The notes under the pieces are model-generated. The model had not been told where the DNA came from. It made no database searches and saw only the letters and a list, made by a program, of their open reading frames with translations. Position numbers and translations under genes: made by a program. Below, piece after piece: positions 8,126-15,496 of a stretch of DNA of 17,757 bases (positions are counted from its first letter, which is position 1; the number at the start of each line of letters is the position of its first letter). The DNA comes from JACRAR01 sp041674465 (GTDB lineage Bacteria; Pseudomonadota; Gammaproteobacteria; Burkholderiales; Rhodocyclaceae). The stretch is from assembly GCA_041674465.1 (NCBI GenBank), contig JBAYVV010000078.1:1-17757 (forward strand), read 5' to 3'.

Positions 8126-8929
8126 TCAACGCCCCTGCCATTCCGGCTTGCGCTTCTGCATGAAGGCATCGATGCCCTCACCGGCGTCCGCAGCCATCAT
8201 GTTGCAAGCCATGGTTTCCGCAGCCAGTTGATAGGCGCCCTCGACCCCCATTTCCAGTTGCTTGTAGAACAACTGCTTGCCCATGCTGATGGCAACCGCC
8301 GACTTGGCACAGATCGAATCGGTCAGTTTTTTGACTTCGGCATCCAACTGGTCGAGCGGCACCACGCGGTTCACCATGCCACGCTTTTGCGCTTCGGCAG
8401 CATCGATGAAATCGCCGGTGACGAGCATTTCCATGGCCTGCTTGCGCCCCATGTTGCGCGAAAGCGCCACTGCCGGCGTGGAACAGAACAGGCCGACGTT
8501 GATGCCGGAAACGGCAAAGCGCGCCACATCGGCTGCCACCGCCAGGTCGCAAGCCGCCACCAGCTGACATCCCGCCGCAGTGGCGATACCATGCACCCGG
8601 GCAATCACCGGCTGTGGAATCGACGCCACGGTCATCATCATCTTGCCGCACTGACGAAACAGTTTCTGCATGTATTCCTTGCTGTGATTGGCACGCATCT
8701 GTTTCAGGTCGTGACCGGAGCAAAACGCCTTACCGGCGCCGGCGATCACCACGGCACGAATTTGCGGTTCCTTGGCGACGGCATCGAGCGCCGCCTGCAG
8801 TTCAGTGAGCAGTTCTTCCGAAAGCGAATTGAACTGGGCGGGACGGTTCAGGGTCAGCGTGGTCACGCCAGCCTCGTCCTGGCGCAACAACAAGGGCTGA
8901 TTGGATTCGGCTTGCGGAACGGCGCTCAT
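8126..8929 (-). CDS. Enoyl-CoA hydratase/isomerase (crotonase) family protein lacking both catalytic Glu
   Basis: Crotonase-fold protein, 267 residues. The CoA and oxyanion-hole elements are present: FCSGHDLKQM (69-78) and the second loop GIATAAGCQLVAACD (114-128). At the two places where a classical enoyl-CoA hydratase has its catalytic glutamates (Glu144 and Glu164 of the rat enzyme), this protein has Gln122 and, by my alignment, Gly142. That pattern resembles the ECHDC3-like branch of the family, whose reaction is not well defined. Simple syn-hydration is therefore doubtful, and another CoA-thioester reaction or a non-hydratase role is possible. The ATG at 8927-8929 has a good AAGGAG six bases upstream. 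It lies between the stress protein (13-bp gap) and livG (51-bp gap), probably in one operon with the CoA ligase further upstream. Confidence 0.9.
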   Translation of the reverse strand: MSAVPQAESNQPLLLRQDEAGVTTLTLNRPAQFNSLSEELLTELQAALDAVAKEPQIRAVVIAGAGKAFCSGHDLKQMRANHSKEYMQKLFRQCGKMMMTVASIPQPVIARVHGIATAAGCQLVAACDLAVAADVARFAVSGINVGLFCSTPAVALSRNMGRKQAMEMLVTGDFIDAAEAQKRGMVNRVVPLDQLDAEVKKLTDSICAKSAVAISMGKQLFYKQLEMGVEGAYQLAAETMACNMMAADAGEGIDAFMQKRKPEWQGR

Positions 8930-8942
8930 GCAGAACTCCTTT

Positions 8943-9755
8943 TCAGTTGGACAGCAAAACCGGCACGGTCATGTGCCTCAGGATATAACGGGTGCCGGCG
9001 CCGCGACTGACAAAAGGGAAGCCGATCTGTCCATGTGCGCCCATCACCAGCAGATCGGCATCGCGGTCGGTCACCCGGTTCAGCAGCATGTCCATGATGC
9101 CGATATCGTCGACCACCAGGATATCCGTCCTGATCTTGACGCCATGGCAGGCAAAATGGCTGCTCAGTTCGGCGCAACAAGCTTGGGCGTGCTCGTGCTG
9201 GGTATCGAGTGACACCACCGTCGCTCCAGTACAACCCTCGATCAACGGCAAGGCATCATTGAGCGCATGGGCCGCTTCGCGAGACTTGTTCCAGGCAATC
9301 AAAGGACGCTGAAAATCCGCGTTGAAATTGCCGGCATAAGGCACCATCAATACCGGTCGACCGGAATTGACGATCACTTCTTCGGGCAAGTCCGCCGGCA
9401 CCCGATCGTCCTTGGCTTCATCGTGCTGCCCCATGATGACCAGGTCGAAATAGCGTGCAAAATCGGTGATCTGCCGCAGCAGCTCATGGTCGCTGCCGCG
9501 ATTGATGTCGTGCCATTCCACCTGCGCCAGGCCCGCGCTGAACTTTTCGAACAACGCCCTGGTTTGCGAGGCAGCGGCAAGATACTCCGGGCTCGGCCAG
9601 TTCGCGACGATACCGACTTGTTGCGCCTCGGCCCTTTGACCAAATACACCGACCAGCCTGGCCTGGTGCTTTTTCGCCAGCGCGACCGCCAGTTCAAGTC
9701 GAACCTGGGAGCGCTCACCTTGATCCAGATGAACCATCAAATTTTTCAGAGCCAT
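8943..9755 (-). CDS. Universal stress protein with two Usp domains
   Basis: Cytoplasmic UspA-superfamily protein, 270 residues, made of two consecutive Usp folds (about 1-140 and 150-270). Each ends in the usual strand: VIMGQHDEAK followed by RPVLMVPY (133-140) in the first, and VMGAHGQIGF (237-246) with TVPVLL (263-268) in the second. The second half keeps a near-complete ATP-binding glycine motif, G-x2-G-x9-G, followed by Ala where Ser/Thr is common. The first half lacks it, so at most one half probably binds nucleotide. Tandem Usp proteins are often found beside catabolic CoA-ligase genes in betaproteobacteria, which agrees with the position here between the CoA ligase and the hydratase-family gene. 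The ATG at 9753-9755 has only a weak GTGAG-type ribosome binding site. Confidence 0.9.
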   Translation of the reverse strand: MALKNLMVHLDQGERSQVRLELAVALAKKHQARLVGVFGQRAEAQQVGIVANWPSPEYLAAASQTRALFEKFSAGLAQVEWHDINRGSDHELLRQITDFARYFDLVIMGQHDEAKDDRVPADLPEEVIVNSGRPVLMVPYAGNFNADFQRPLIAWNKSREAAHALNDALPLIEGCTGATVVSLDTQHEHAQACCAELSSHFACHGVKIRTDILVVDDIGIMDMLLNRVTDRDADLLVMGAHGQIGFPFVSRGAGTRYILRHMTVPVLLSN

Positions 9756-9792
9756 TTTTTTCTCACTTTGCTATTCAGCCAACAGGCGACTG

Positions 9793-9838
9793 CCCCTCAA
9801 GTCGGGGACAATCGAGGGGAATTCGCAGGGAAATTCGC
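9793..9838. repeat. Small hairpin and direct repeat between CoA ligase and usp
   Basis: CCCCTC (9793-9798) can pair with GAGGGG (9814-9819). Next to it lie two 11-bp direct repeats differing at one base, GGGGAATTCGC (9816-9826) and GGGAAATTCGC (9828-9838), offset by 12 bp. They fill the 90-bp gap downstream of the ligase and upstream of usp. A regulator site or mRNA processing hairpin is possible. There is no T-tract and no clear promoter. Confidence 0.3.
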
Positions 9839-9845
9839 TTTCAAT

Positions 9846-11483
9846 CTATTCTATCGCAGCCGCAGACTTCGCCCGCTGGCGCAGAACGTACTTCTGTATC
9901 TTGCCGGTCGAGGTTTTGGGCAGGGCTTCAAAGATGAATCTCTTGGGCACCTTGAAGTGTGCCATGCGCTCCCGGCAGAAGGCCGTGAGTTCTTCTGCCG
10001 TGACTTTCGCCCCTTCCTTGGTTTCAACGAAGGCGCAAGGCACCTCGCCCCATTTCGGGTCCGGCGTCGCGACCACGGCCACCGACATCACGGCTGGATG
10101 CCGATAGAGCGTGTCTTCGATTTCCACTGAAGAAATATTTTCGCCGCCCGAGATGATCACATCCTTGGAGCGGTCCTTGATCTTGACGTAGCCGTCAGGC
10201 TGCATCACCGCAAGGTCGCCAGTGTGATACCAGCCGCCATAGAACGACTCTTCGCTGGCCTTGGGATTCTTGAGATAGCCTTTCATCACGATATTGCCGC
10301 GAAACATGATCTCGCCCATGGTCTCGCCATCCCAGGGCACCGGCTGCATGGTCAAGGGGTCCATCACATCAATACCCTCCTGCATGTGGTAACGCACGCC
10401 CTGACGACCGTTGCGCTCGGTGCGCTGATCGATGGAGAGCGCGTCCCATTCCACATGCTTGGCGCAGACGGCCGCCGGACCGTAGGTTTCGGTGAGGCCA
10501 TAGACATGGGTGATATTGAAGCCGATGGTCTCCATGCCCTCGATAACCGACGCCGGCGGCGGCGCCGCCGCCACCAGGGCGCTGACCTTGTGATTGATGC
10601 CGGCACGCCACTCCGGCGGCGCATTGACAAGCATGGAATGCACGATCGGCGCGCCGCAATAATGGGTCACCTTGTGTTCGCGGATGGCATCGAGCACCAG
10701 CTTGGCATCCACGCGACGCAGGCAGACATTGGTGCCAGAGTTGGCCGCCATGGTCCAGGGGAAACACCAGCCGTTGCAGTGGAACATCGGCAGCGTCCAC
10801 AAATACACGGCCTGCGGCGGCATGCCCCAGGAAACGATGTTGGATACTGCATTGAGATAGGCGCCGCGATGGTGATAGACCACGCCTTTGGGATTGCCGG
10901 TAGTGCCTGAAGTGTAGTTGAGCGATATGGCGTTCCACTCGTCCGAGGGGTTTTTCCAGGCATAGTTGGGATCGCCACCAGAGAGAAAAGCCTCGTAATC
11001 GAGATCGCCAAGGCGCTCGCCGGGTCCGGTGTACTCGGTGTCATCCACCTCGACCAGCATGATGGCGCGTCCCAGCAGTTCCAGTGCGCGTTTCACCATG
11101 GGTGAATATTCGCGATCGGCAATCAGCATCTTCGCTTCACCGTGATTCAGCATGAAGGCGATGCTCTCCGGATCGAGGCGGGTGTTCATGGTGTTCAGCA
11201 CCGCCCCGGTCATCGGCACGCCAAAATGGCATTCAAGCATTTCCGGCGTGTTGTTGAGCATCACCGCAACCGTGTCGCCTTCGACAATGCCCCGCCGCAC
11301 CAGCGCCGATGCCAGGCGGCGGCTGCGCGCATAGGTTTCGGCCCAGGTATAGCGGCGCTGCCCGTGAATCATTGATATGCGTTTGGGGTAGACATAAGCC
11401 GAGCGCTCAAGAAATGTCAGCGGCGTCAGCTGCACATGATTCGCGGTATTCTTGTCGAGGCCGCTGGCGTAGGGATTTGTCAT
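9846..11483 (-). CDS. AMP-dependent acyl-CoA synthetase (fatty/organic acid CoA ligase)
   Basis: Activates a carboxylic acid to its CoA thioester through an acyl-adenylate, in the cytoplasm. It is 545 residues, typical of the medium-chain ligase branch (AlkK- and DmdB-like). ANL-superfamily motifs are all present: the P-loop YTSGTTGNPKG (190-200), VYGLTETYGP (327-336), TGDLA (421-425), the hinge and A8 region KDRSKDVIISGGENISSVEI (436-455), and the C-terminal catalytic Lys528 in PKTSTGKIQK. The start is the ATG at 11481-11483 with GGAG six bases upstream. An in-frame TTG six codons earlier has no such site. Only 14 bp separate it from the ppx stop, so the two may share a transcript. Genes that follow on the same strand (usp, crotonase-family, liv transporter) suggest it activates the acid brought in by that transporter. 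The exact substrate is unknown. Confidence 0.93.
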   Translation of the reverse strand: MTNPYASGLDKNTANHVQLTPLTFLERSAYVYPKRISMIHGQRRYTWAETYARSRRLASALVRRGIVEGDTVAVMLNNTPEMLECHFGVPMTGAVLNTMNTRLDPESIAFMLNHGEAKMLIADREYSPMVKRALELLGRAIMLVEVDDTEYTGPGERLGDLDYEAFLSGGDPNYAWKNPSDEWNAISLNYTSGTTGNPKGVVYHHRGAYLNAVSNIVSWGMPPQAVYLWTLPMFHCNGWCFPWTMAANSGTNVCLRRVDAKLVLDAIREHKVTHYCGAPIVHSMLVNAPPEWRAGINHKVSALVAAAPPPASVIEGMETIGFNITHVYGLTETYGPAAVCAKHVEWDALSIDQRTERNGRQGVRYHMQEGIDVMDPLTMQPVPWDGETMGEIMFRGNIVMKGYLKNPKASEESFYGGWYHTGDLAVMQPDGYVKIKDRSKDVIISGGENISSVEIEDTLYRHPAVMSVAVVATPDPKWGEVPCAFVETKEGAKVTAEELTAFCRERMAHFKVPKRFIFEALPKTSTGKIQKYVLRQRAKSAAAIE

Positions 11484-11497
11484 TATTCTCTCCGTAG

Positions 11498-13024
11498 TCA
11501 ATGTTTGTTTTTTTCACGCCGCAGGCGTAATTCCATATCCAATCCGGCCCATTGCCTGGCTTCTTCCTCAAGCGCCGCGGCAGTCAAGGGTGAGGCACCG
11601 AGCCAGGCATCGTCGACCGTCAACTTGAAGCCGCGCTCCGTCGCGGCCACCTGCACACCGGGCATGGGCGCATCGTCCCGGGCGCGGTGAAACAAGGCGG
11701 CCAGACGCATGCAGAAAATCAGGATCGAATCGCGTGGTTCGCTCAAGCTGGTCTGAACCCGTTCCAGTTTACCGCGATGCGCCAGAACAATGCGCGACAA
11801 ACGGCCCTGGTCCCGCTTTGAAAAACCCGGCATGTCGGCATTGGCCAGGATATAGGCGCTGTGTTTGTGATAACTCGAGTGCGCCACCGAAATTCCGATC
11901 TCATGCAACCTCGCCGCCCAGAGCAGGAACTGCATGTCGCCCTGATCCTCCCCGGCCGCATCGGGGCAGAGCTGCTGCAACAAGACCAGTGCCGTCTGGC
12001 TGACGCGGGCCGCCTGGCGCCGGTCAACCGCGTAGCGCTGCATGAACTGGCTGACAGTCTCCTCGCGCTGGTCTTCGTGATGATAGCGGCCGAGCAGGTC
12101 ATACAGCACGCCCAGACGCAAGGCACCTTCGGAGAAGGTCATCTGCTCCAGCGCGAACTCCTTGAACACCGCCGACATGATGCTCAAACCGCCCGGCAGC
12201 ACCGGCATACGATCGGGACGCAAACCTTCAAGACGCAGGTTGCTGAAGCTTCCGGCGCGCCAGATTAGCGATTTCAGCCGGTCCAGGCCTTCCCGGGTAA
12301 TGCCATGCGACGACCCGCCATTCAGGCCGTTGAGTGTCAGGAGGTCAACGATGGCTTTGGCGGTTCCGGACGAACCCACGGCTTCCTCCCACCCGGTGCT
12401 GCGATAGGTGGCGCCAATCGCCTGCAATTCCTTGCGGGCAGCCAACTCGGCTTCCTTGAAGGCCTGCTTGGTCACCTGGCCTTGCGGAAAATACTTGAGG
12501 CTGAAGCTGACACAGCCCATGTAAAGCGATTCAAGCTGCAGCGGATCAAAATTGCGGCCGATGATGAGTTCCGTCGAGCCGCCACCGATGTCCACCACCA
12601 ATTGTTGATTGCCCGGGTTGGCCAGGGTATGCGCAACCCCGAGATAAATCATTCGCGCTTCTTCACGGCCGGCGATGACCTCGATCGGGAAGCCGAGCGC
12701 GGCTTCCGCCTGGGCCAGGAACTGTGGTGCATTCTTGGCAACGCGCAAGGTATTGGTTGCTACAGCGCGAACCGCCCCTGGAACGAAGCCGCGCAACCGC
12801 TCGCCGAAACGCGCCAGTGCTTCCAGCCCGCGCAGTTGCGAAGTCCCATCGAGCGTTCTCTGTGTTGTCAGCCCGGCCGCCAGACGTACCGACTCCTTGA
12901 GCGAATCGAGCGGATAAATCTGGTTTCCGACGATGCGCCCGACCTGCAGGCGAAAACTGTTGGAACCGAGATCGACCGCGGCAATCAGTTCGTAATTCAA
13001 GCAACCTCCCGAGCAAGGCTTCAT
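11498..13024 (-). CDS. ppx: Exopolyphosphatase (Ppx/GppA family)
   Basis: Hydrolyses terminal phosphates from inorganic polyphosphate; related GppA proteins act on pppGpp. It is 508 residues, close to E. coli PPX. The ASKHA-fold phosphate loops are visible: AAVDLGSNSFRL (15-26), AVRAVATNTLR (84-94), IAGREEAR (117-124, containing the expected catalytic Glu) and VVDIGGGSTEL (143-153). The long form has a C-terminal HD-like part with RLHEIG (372-377) and SSYHKHSAYILANAD (383-397). ATG at 13024 is used here. A TTG at 12998-13000, preceded by GGGAGG four bases upstream, would give the family-typical start just before YELIAAVD and may be the true one (500 residues). It is divergent from ppk, which makes the polymer, so the two form a polyphosphate turnover pair. 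PPX rather than GppA is favoured by length and by the ppk neighbour. Confidence 0.93.
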   Translation of the reverse strand: MKPCSGGCLNYELIAAVDLGSNSFRLQVGRIVGNQIYPLDSLKESVRLAAGLTTQRTLDGTSQLRGLEALARFGERLRGFVPGAVRAVATNTLRVAKNAPQFLAQAEAALGFPIEVIAGREEARMIYLGVAHTLANPGNQQLVVDIGGGSTELIIGRNFDPLQLESLYMGCVSFSLKYFPQGQVTKQAFKEAELAARKELQAIGATYRSTGWEEAVGSSGTAKAIVDLLTLNGLNGGSSHGITREGLDRLKSLIWRAGSFSNLRLEGLRPDRMPVLPGGLSIMSAVFKEFALEQMTFSEGALRLGVLYDLLGRYHHEDQREETVSQFMQRYAVDRRQAARVSQTALVLLQQLCPDAAGEDQGDMQFLLWAARLHEIGISVAHSSYHKHSAYILANADMPGFSKRDQGRLSRIVLAHRGKLERVQTSLSEPRDSILIFCMRLAALFHRARDDAPMPGVQVAATERGFKLTVDDAWLGASPLTAAALEEEARQWAGLDMELRLRREKNKH

Positions 13025-13041
13025 TCTACCCTGCGTCCCGC

Positions 13042-13068
13042 TTGGTACCTGGGAGATTCACCTATAAT
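13042..13068 (+). promoter_or_regulatory. Candidate ppk promoter
   Basis: A perfect TATAAT (13063-13068) follows TTGGTA (13042-13047) at a short 15-bp spacing in the 78-bp ppx-ppk gap. Transcription would start near 13075, upstream of the chosen ppk ATG at 13103. An in-frame ATG at 13067 overlaps the -10 box, so it would not be in the mRNA, which supports the downstream start. I see no convincing PHO box. Confidence 0.4.
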
Positions 13069-13102
13069 GAATCCACACCAATGCCAGGCCCCTCCTCCGT
13101 CC

Positions 13103-15187
13103 ATGACCGCCCCACGCCGCTACGCTGCAGATCATTTCCTCAATCGCGAGCTGTCGCTGCTCGCCTTCAACCGGCGTGTTCTGGCGCAAGCCGCCGACAG
13201 CCGGGTGCCGCTGCTGGAGCGACTGCGCTTTTTGTGTATCGTCTCTTCCAATCTCGACGAGTTTTTTGAAATCCGCGTCGCTGGTCTCAAGGAACAAATC
13301 AAGCTCGGCAGCCATACGCCCGGGACCGACAACCTGCCGCCGCAGGAAGTGTTCCGTCGCGTCGGCCTGCAAGCGCATGCACTGATCGCCGAGCAATACG
13401 CGTTGCTCAACGACGAAATTCTGCCGGCACTGGCGGCCGAGGGCATCGTGTTCCTGCGCCGTAGTCAGTGGAAAGAAGCGCAAAGCAAGTGGATCCACGA
13501 TTATTTCCGGCGCGAAGTGATGCCCGTGCTGACGCCGATCGGACTCGACCCTGCCCATCCATTTCCCCGCGTGCTCAACAAGAGCCTGAATTTCGCCATC
13601 GAACTCGACGGTACGGATGCCTTTGGCCGCAGTTCGGGCGCTGCCATCGTCCAGGCACCACGCGCATTGCCGCGCGTGATCCAGTTGCCCAGGAAGTTGA
13701 CCGGGCTCGATTACGGTTTCGTGTTTCTTTCCTCCATATTGCACCAGCATGTCGGCGAACTCTTCGCCGGCATGGATGTGCTGGGTTGTTACCAGTTTCG
13801 CGTCACGCGCAATTCGGACCTGTTCGTCGACGACGAGGAAGTCAAGAACCTGCGTACCGCCTTGCAGGGCGAGCTGCCGCAGCGCCACTTCGGCGATGCG
13901 GTGCGGCTCGAAGTCGCCGACAACTGCTCCGAAGTCATGGCTGATTTTCTGTTGCAGCAATTCGGCCTGGATCGGGAGGACATGTTCCGCGTGCCGGGTA
14001 TCGTCAATCTGGTGCGCCTGATGTCGGTGCCCGACAGTGTCGATCGTCCCGACCTGAAATACGAGCCCTTCCAGCCCGGCTTGCCGAAATCGCTGACCAA
14101 ACGCTATGACATCTTCGCCAGCATCCGCAAGCAGGACATATTGCTGCATCATCCCTACCAATCCTTCACCCCGGTGATCCATTTTCTGCAACAGGCGGCC
14201 GACGACCCGCAGGTGGTGGCGATCCGCATGACCGTGTATCGCACCGGCACCGAATCCGTGCTTATGGAACATCTTCTGCGTGCCGCCCAGCAGGGCAAGG
14301 AAGTCACGGTAGTGGTGGAACTCATGGCGCGCTTCGACGAGGAAGCCAACCTCAACATCGCCGCACGCCTCGAGGAGGTCGGCGTGCATGTGGTGTATGG
14401 CGTGTTCGGCTACAAGACCCATGCCAAGATGCTGCAGGTGCTGCGTCGCGAAGACAGCGGCAAGGGCAGCGGCTATCGCCGCTACTGCCACCTTGGCACC
14501 GGCAACTACCATCCGCGCACCACGCGTTTTTATACCGACTTCGGCCTGCTCACCTGCCACGAGGAAATCAACGCCGACGTCAATGAGATCTTCAAGCAGC
14601 TCACCGGCCTGGGCAAGGCGAATGTCCTGACGCACCTCTGGCAAGCGCCCTTCACGCTGCACGCCAAAACGCTTGCAGCGATCCAGTCTGAAACCGAAGC
14701 TGCACGCGCCGGACGCAAGGGGCAGATCATCGCCAAGATGAATTCCCTGGTCGAACCGGAAATCATTGAAGCGCTCTATCAGGCCTCACAGGCCGGCGTC
14801 GAAATCGACCTGATCGTGCGTGGCAGCTGCATCCTGCGTCCCGGCGTCAAGGGGCTCTCCGAAAACATCCGGGTACGCTCGGTGATCGGCCGCTTCCTCG
14901 AACACTCACGCATCTACTACTTCCATGCCGACGGCGCAGAACAGGTGTACCTCGCCAGCGCCGACTGGATGGAACGCAACTTCTTCCGTCGCATCGAATC
15001 CTGCTTTCCTGTGCTCGACCCGAAGCTCAAGCGCCGCGTCATCAAGGAGGGTTTGCGTCCCTATCTGGCCGACAACAGCCAGGCCTGGGACATGGACATG
15101 AATGGCGACTTCGCCGTCCATTCCACCCGCCGCAGCCGCAGTTGCGCCCAGGAAGCGCTGCTTGCAGAACTGGTAGCGAGCGCTTGA
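13103..15187 (+). CDS. ppk: Polyphosphate kinase 1
   Basis: Makes inorganic polyphosphate from ATP, reversibly, through a phosphohistidine intermediate; usually membrane-associated. It is 694 residues from the chosen ATG, against 688 in E. coli. The N-terminal domain begins FLNRELSLLAFNRRVL and contains the ATP-contacting SSNLDEFFEIRV. The catalytic half has VVELMARFDEEANL, then YKTHAKML with His440 as the expected phosphorylated residue, then HLGTGNYHPRT, and GRFLEHSRIYYF with His601 as the second conserved histidine (equivalents of His435 and His592). Nothing is missing. The ATG at 13103 lacks a strong ribosome binding site; an earlier in-frame ATG at 13067 lies in the putative -10 box. The frame stays open far upstream through the antisense strand of ppx, which is not coding. 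It is divergent from ppx and followed by a decayed gene fragment. Confidence 0.95.
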   Translation: MTAPRRYAADHFLNRELSLLAFNRRVLAQAADSRVPLLERLRFLCIVSSNLDEFFEIRVAGLKEQIKLGSHTPGTDNLPPQEVFRRVGLQAHALIAEQYALLNDEILPALAAEGIVFLRRSQWKEAQSKWIHDYFRREVMPVLTPIGLDPAHPFPRVLNKSLNFAIELDGTDAFGRSSGAAIVQAPRALPRVIQLPRKLTGLDYGFVFLSSILHQHVGELFAGMDVLGCYQFRVTRNSDLFVDDEEVKNLRTALQGELPQRHFGDAVRLEVADNCSEVMADFLLQQFGLDREDMFRVPGIVNLVRLMSVPDSVDRPDLKYEPFQPGLPKSLTKRYDIFASIRKQDILLHHPYQSFTPVIHFLQQAADDPQVVAIRMTVYRTGTESVLMEHLLRAAQQGKEVTVVVELMARFDEEANLNIAARLEEVGVHVVYGVFGYKTHAKMLQVLRREDSGKGSGYRRYCHLGTGNYHPRTTRFYTDFGLLTCHEEINADVNEIFKQLTGLGKANVLTHLWQAPFTLHAKTLAAIQSETEAARAGRKGQIIAKMNSLVEPEIIEALYQASQAGVEIDLIVRGSCILRPGVKGLSENIRVRSVIGRFLEHSRIYYFHADGAEQVYLASADWMERNFFRRIESCFPVLDPKLKRRVIKEGLRPYLADNSQAWDMDMNGDFAVHSTRRSRSCAQEALLAELVASA

Positions 15188-15496
15188 GCGCAGTATTGCC
15201 GAACGTAGCGAACTTGGCGAAAGCGGCCAAATTGACGTCGACATCGCGCGCCTGGAAATATCCGCCCTGCAAAGCGAAATCGGCTGCGACCGCAGCGCGG
15301 TGTTTCAGCTGGACGAAAATTCCGGCCACCTGGTTTCTGTGTTCGCGAGCGGCACAACCAATACCATCAGCGCAAGGGCATGTCGCAAGAGGCAGCACTG
15401 GTAATCCTCGATACCGGGATCGGGACCAAGTTCGATAGCCGGATAGTGCAAGCGCTGAAGCAGTCGCTTGTCCAGCGTGATCAGGCAACCGCCTGA
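15177..15496 (+). pseudogene. Remnant of a GAF / HD-GYP protein gene with internal deletion
   Basis: Two pieces lie in different frames. From 15177 to about 15353, one frame reads like the first part of a GAF domain: LEISALQSEIGCDRSAVF, then QLDENSGHLVSVFASGT. It has no start codon and is bounded upstream by TAG at 15174. From about 15356 to the TGA at 15494-15496, another frame reads NQYHQRKGMSQEAALVILDT, then GIGTKFDSRIVQALKQSL. This closely resembles the very end of HD-GYP domains (Y..KGMS.EEAL..I..G.GT.FDP..V.A). The GAF second half, the HD and GYP motifs and the junction frame are lost. I infer an ancestral GAF-HD-GYP cyclic-di-GMP phosphodiesterase gene that decayed by deletion. It overlaps the ppk stop region and the last 16 bases of the convergent RTX gene. 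It fills the 293-bp gap between ppk and that gene; I see nothing else there. Confidence 0.6.

Noticed and set aside
7313..9010. Open frame of 565 codons on the plus strand opposite livG and the crotonase-family gene
   Set aside because: It spans two well-supported minus-strand genes and their gap, and has a low-complexity His/Gln/Arg-rich composition typical of antisense frames.
1079..11483. DMSP demethylation pathway (DmdB, DmdC, DmdD) for the ligase, dehydrogenase and crotonase-family protein
   Set aside because: The enzyme classes fit, but no DmdA is present and the crotonase-family protein lacks the glutamates that DmdD uses, so the specific pathway is not supported.
11484..11501. TTG start for the CoA ligase overlapping the ppx stop
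   Set aside because: No ribosome binding site precedes it, whereas the ATG at 11483 has GGAG at six bases.
12305..13102. Long upstream extension of the ppk reading frame across the antisense strand of ppx
   Set aside because: The extension has no resemblance to polyphosphate kinase and lies opposite a clear ppx coding region; the family N-terminus begins at 13103.
13058..14662. Open frame of 534 codons on the minus strand opposite ppk
   Set aside because: It is a shadow of GC-rich ppk codons; the peptide shows no recognisable domain and ppk is unmistakable.
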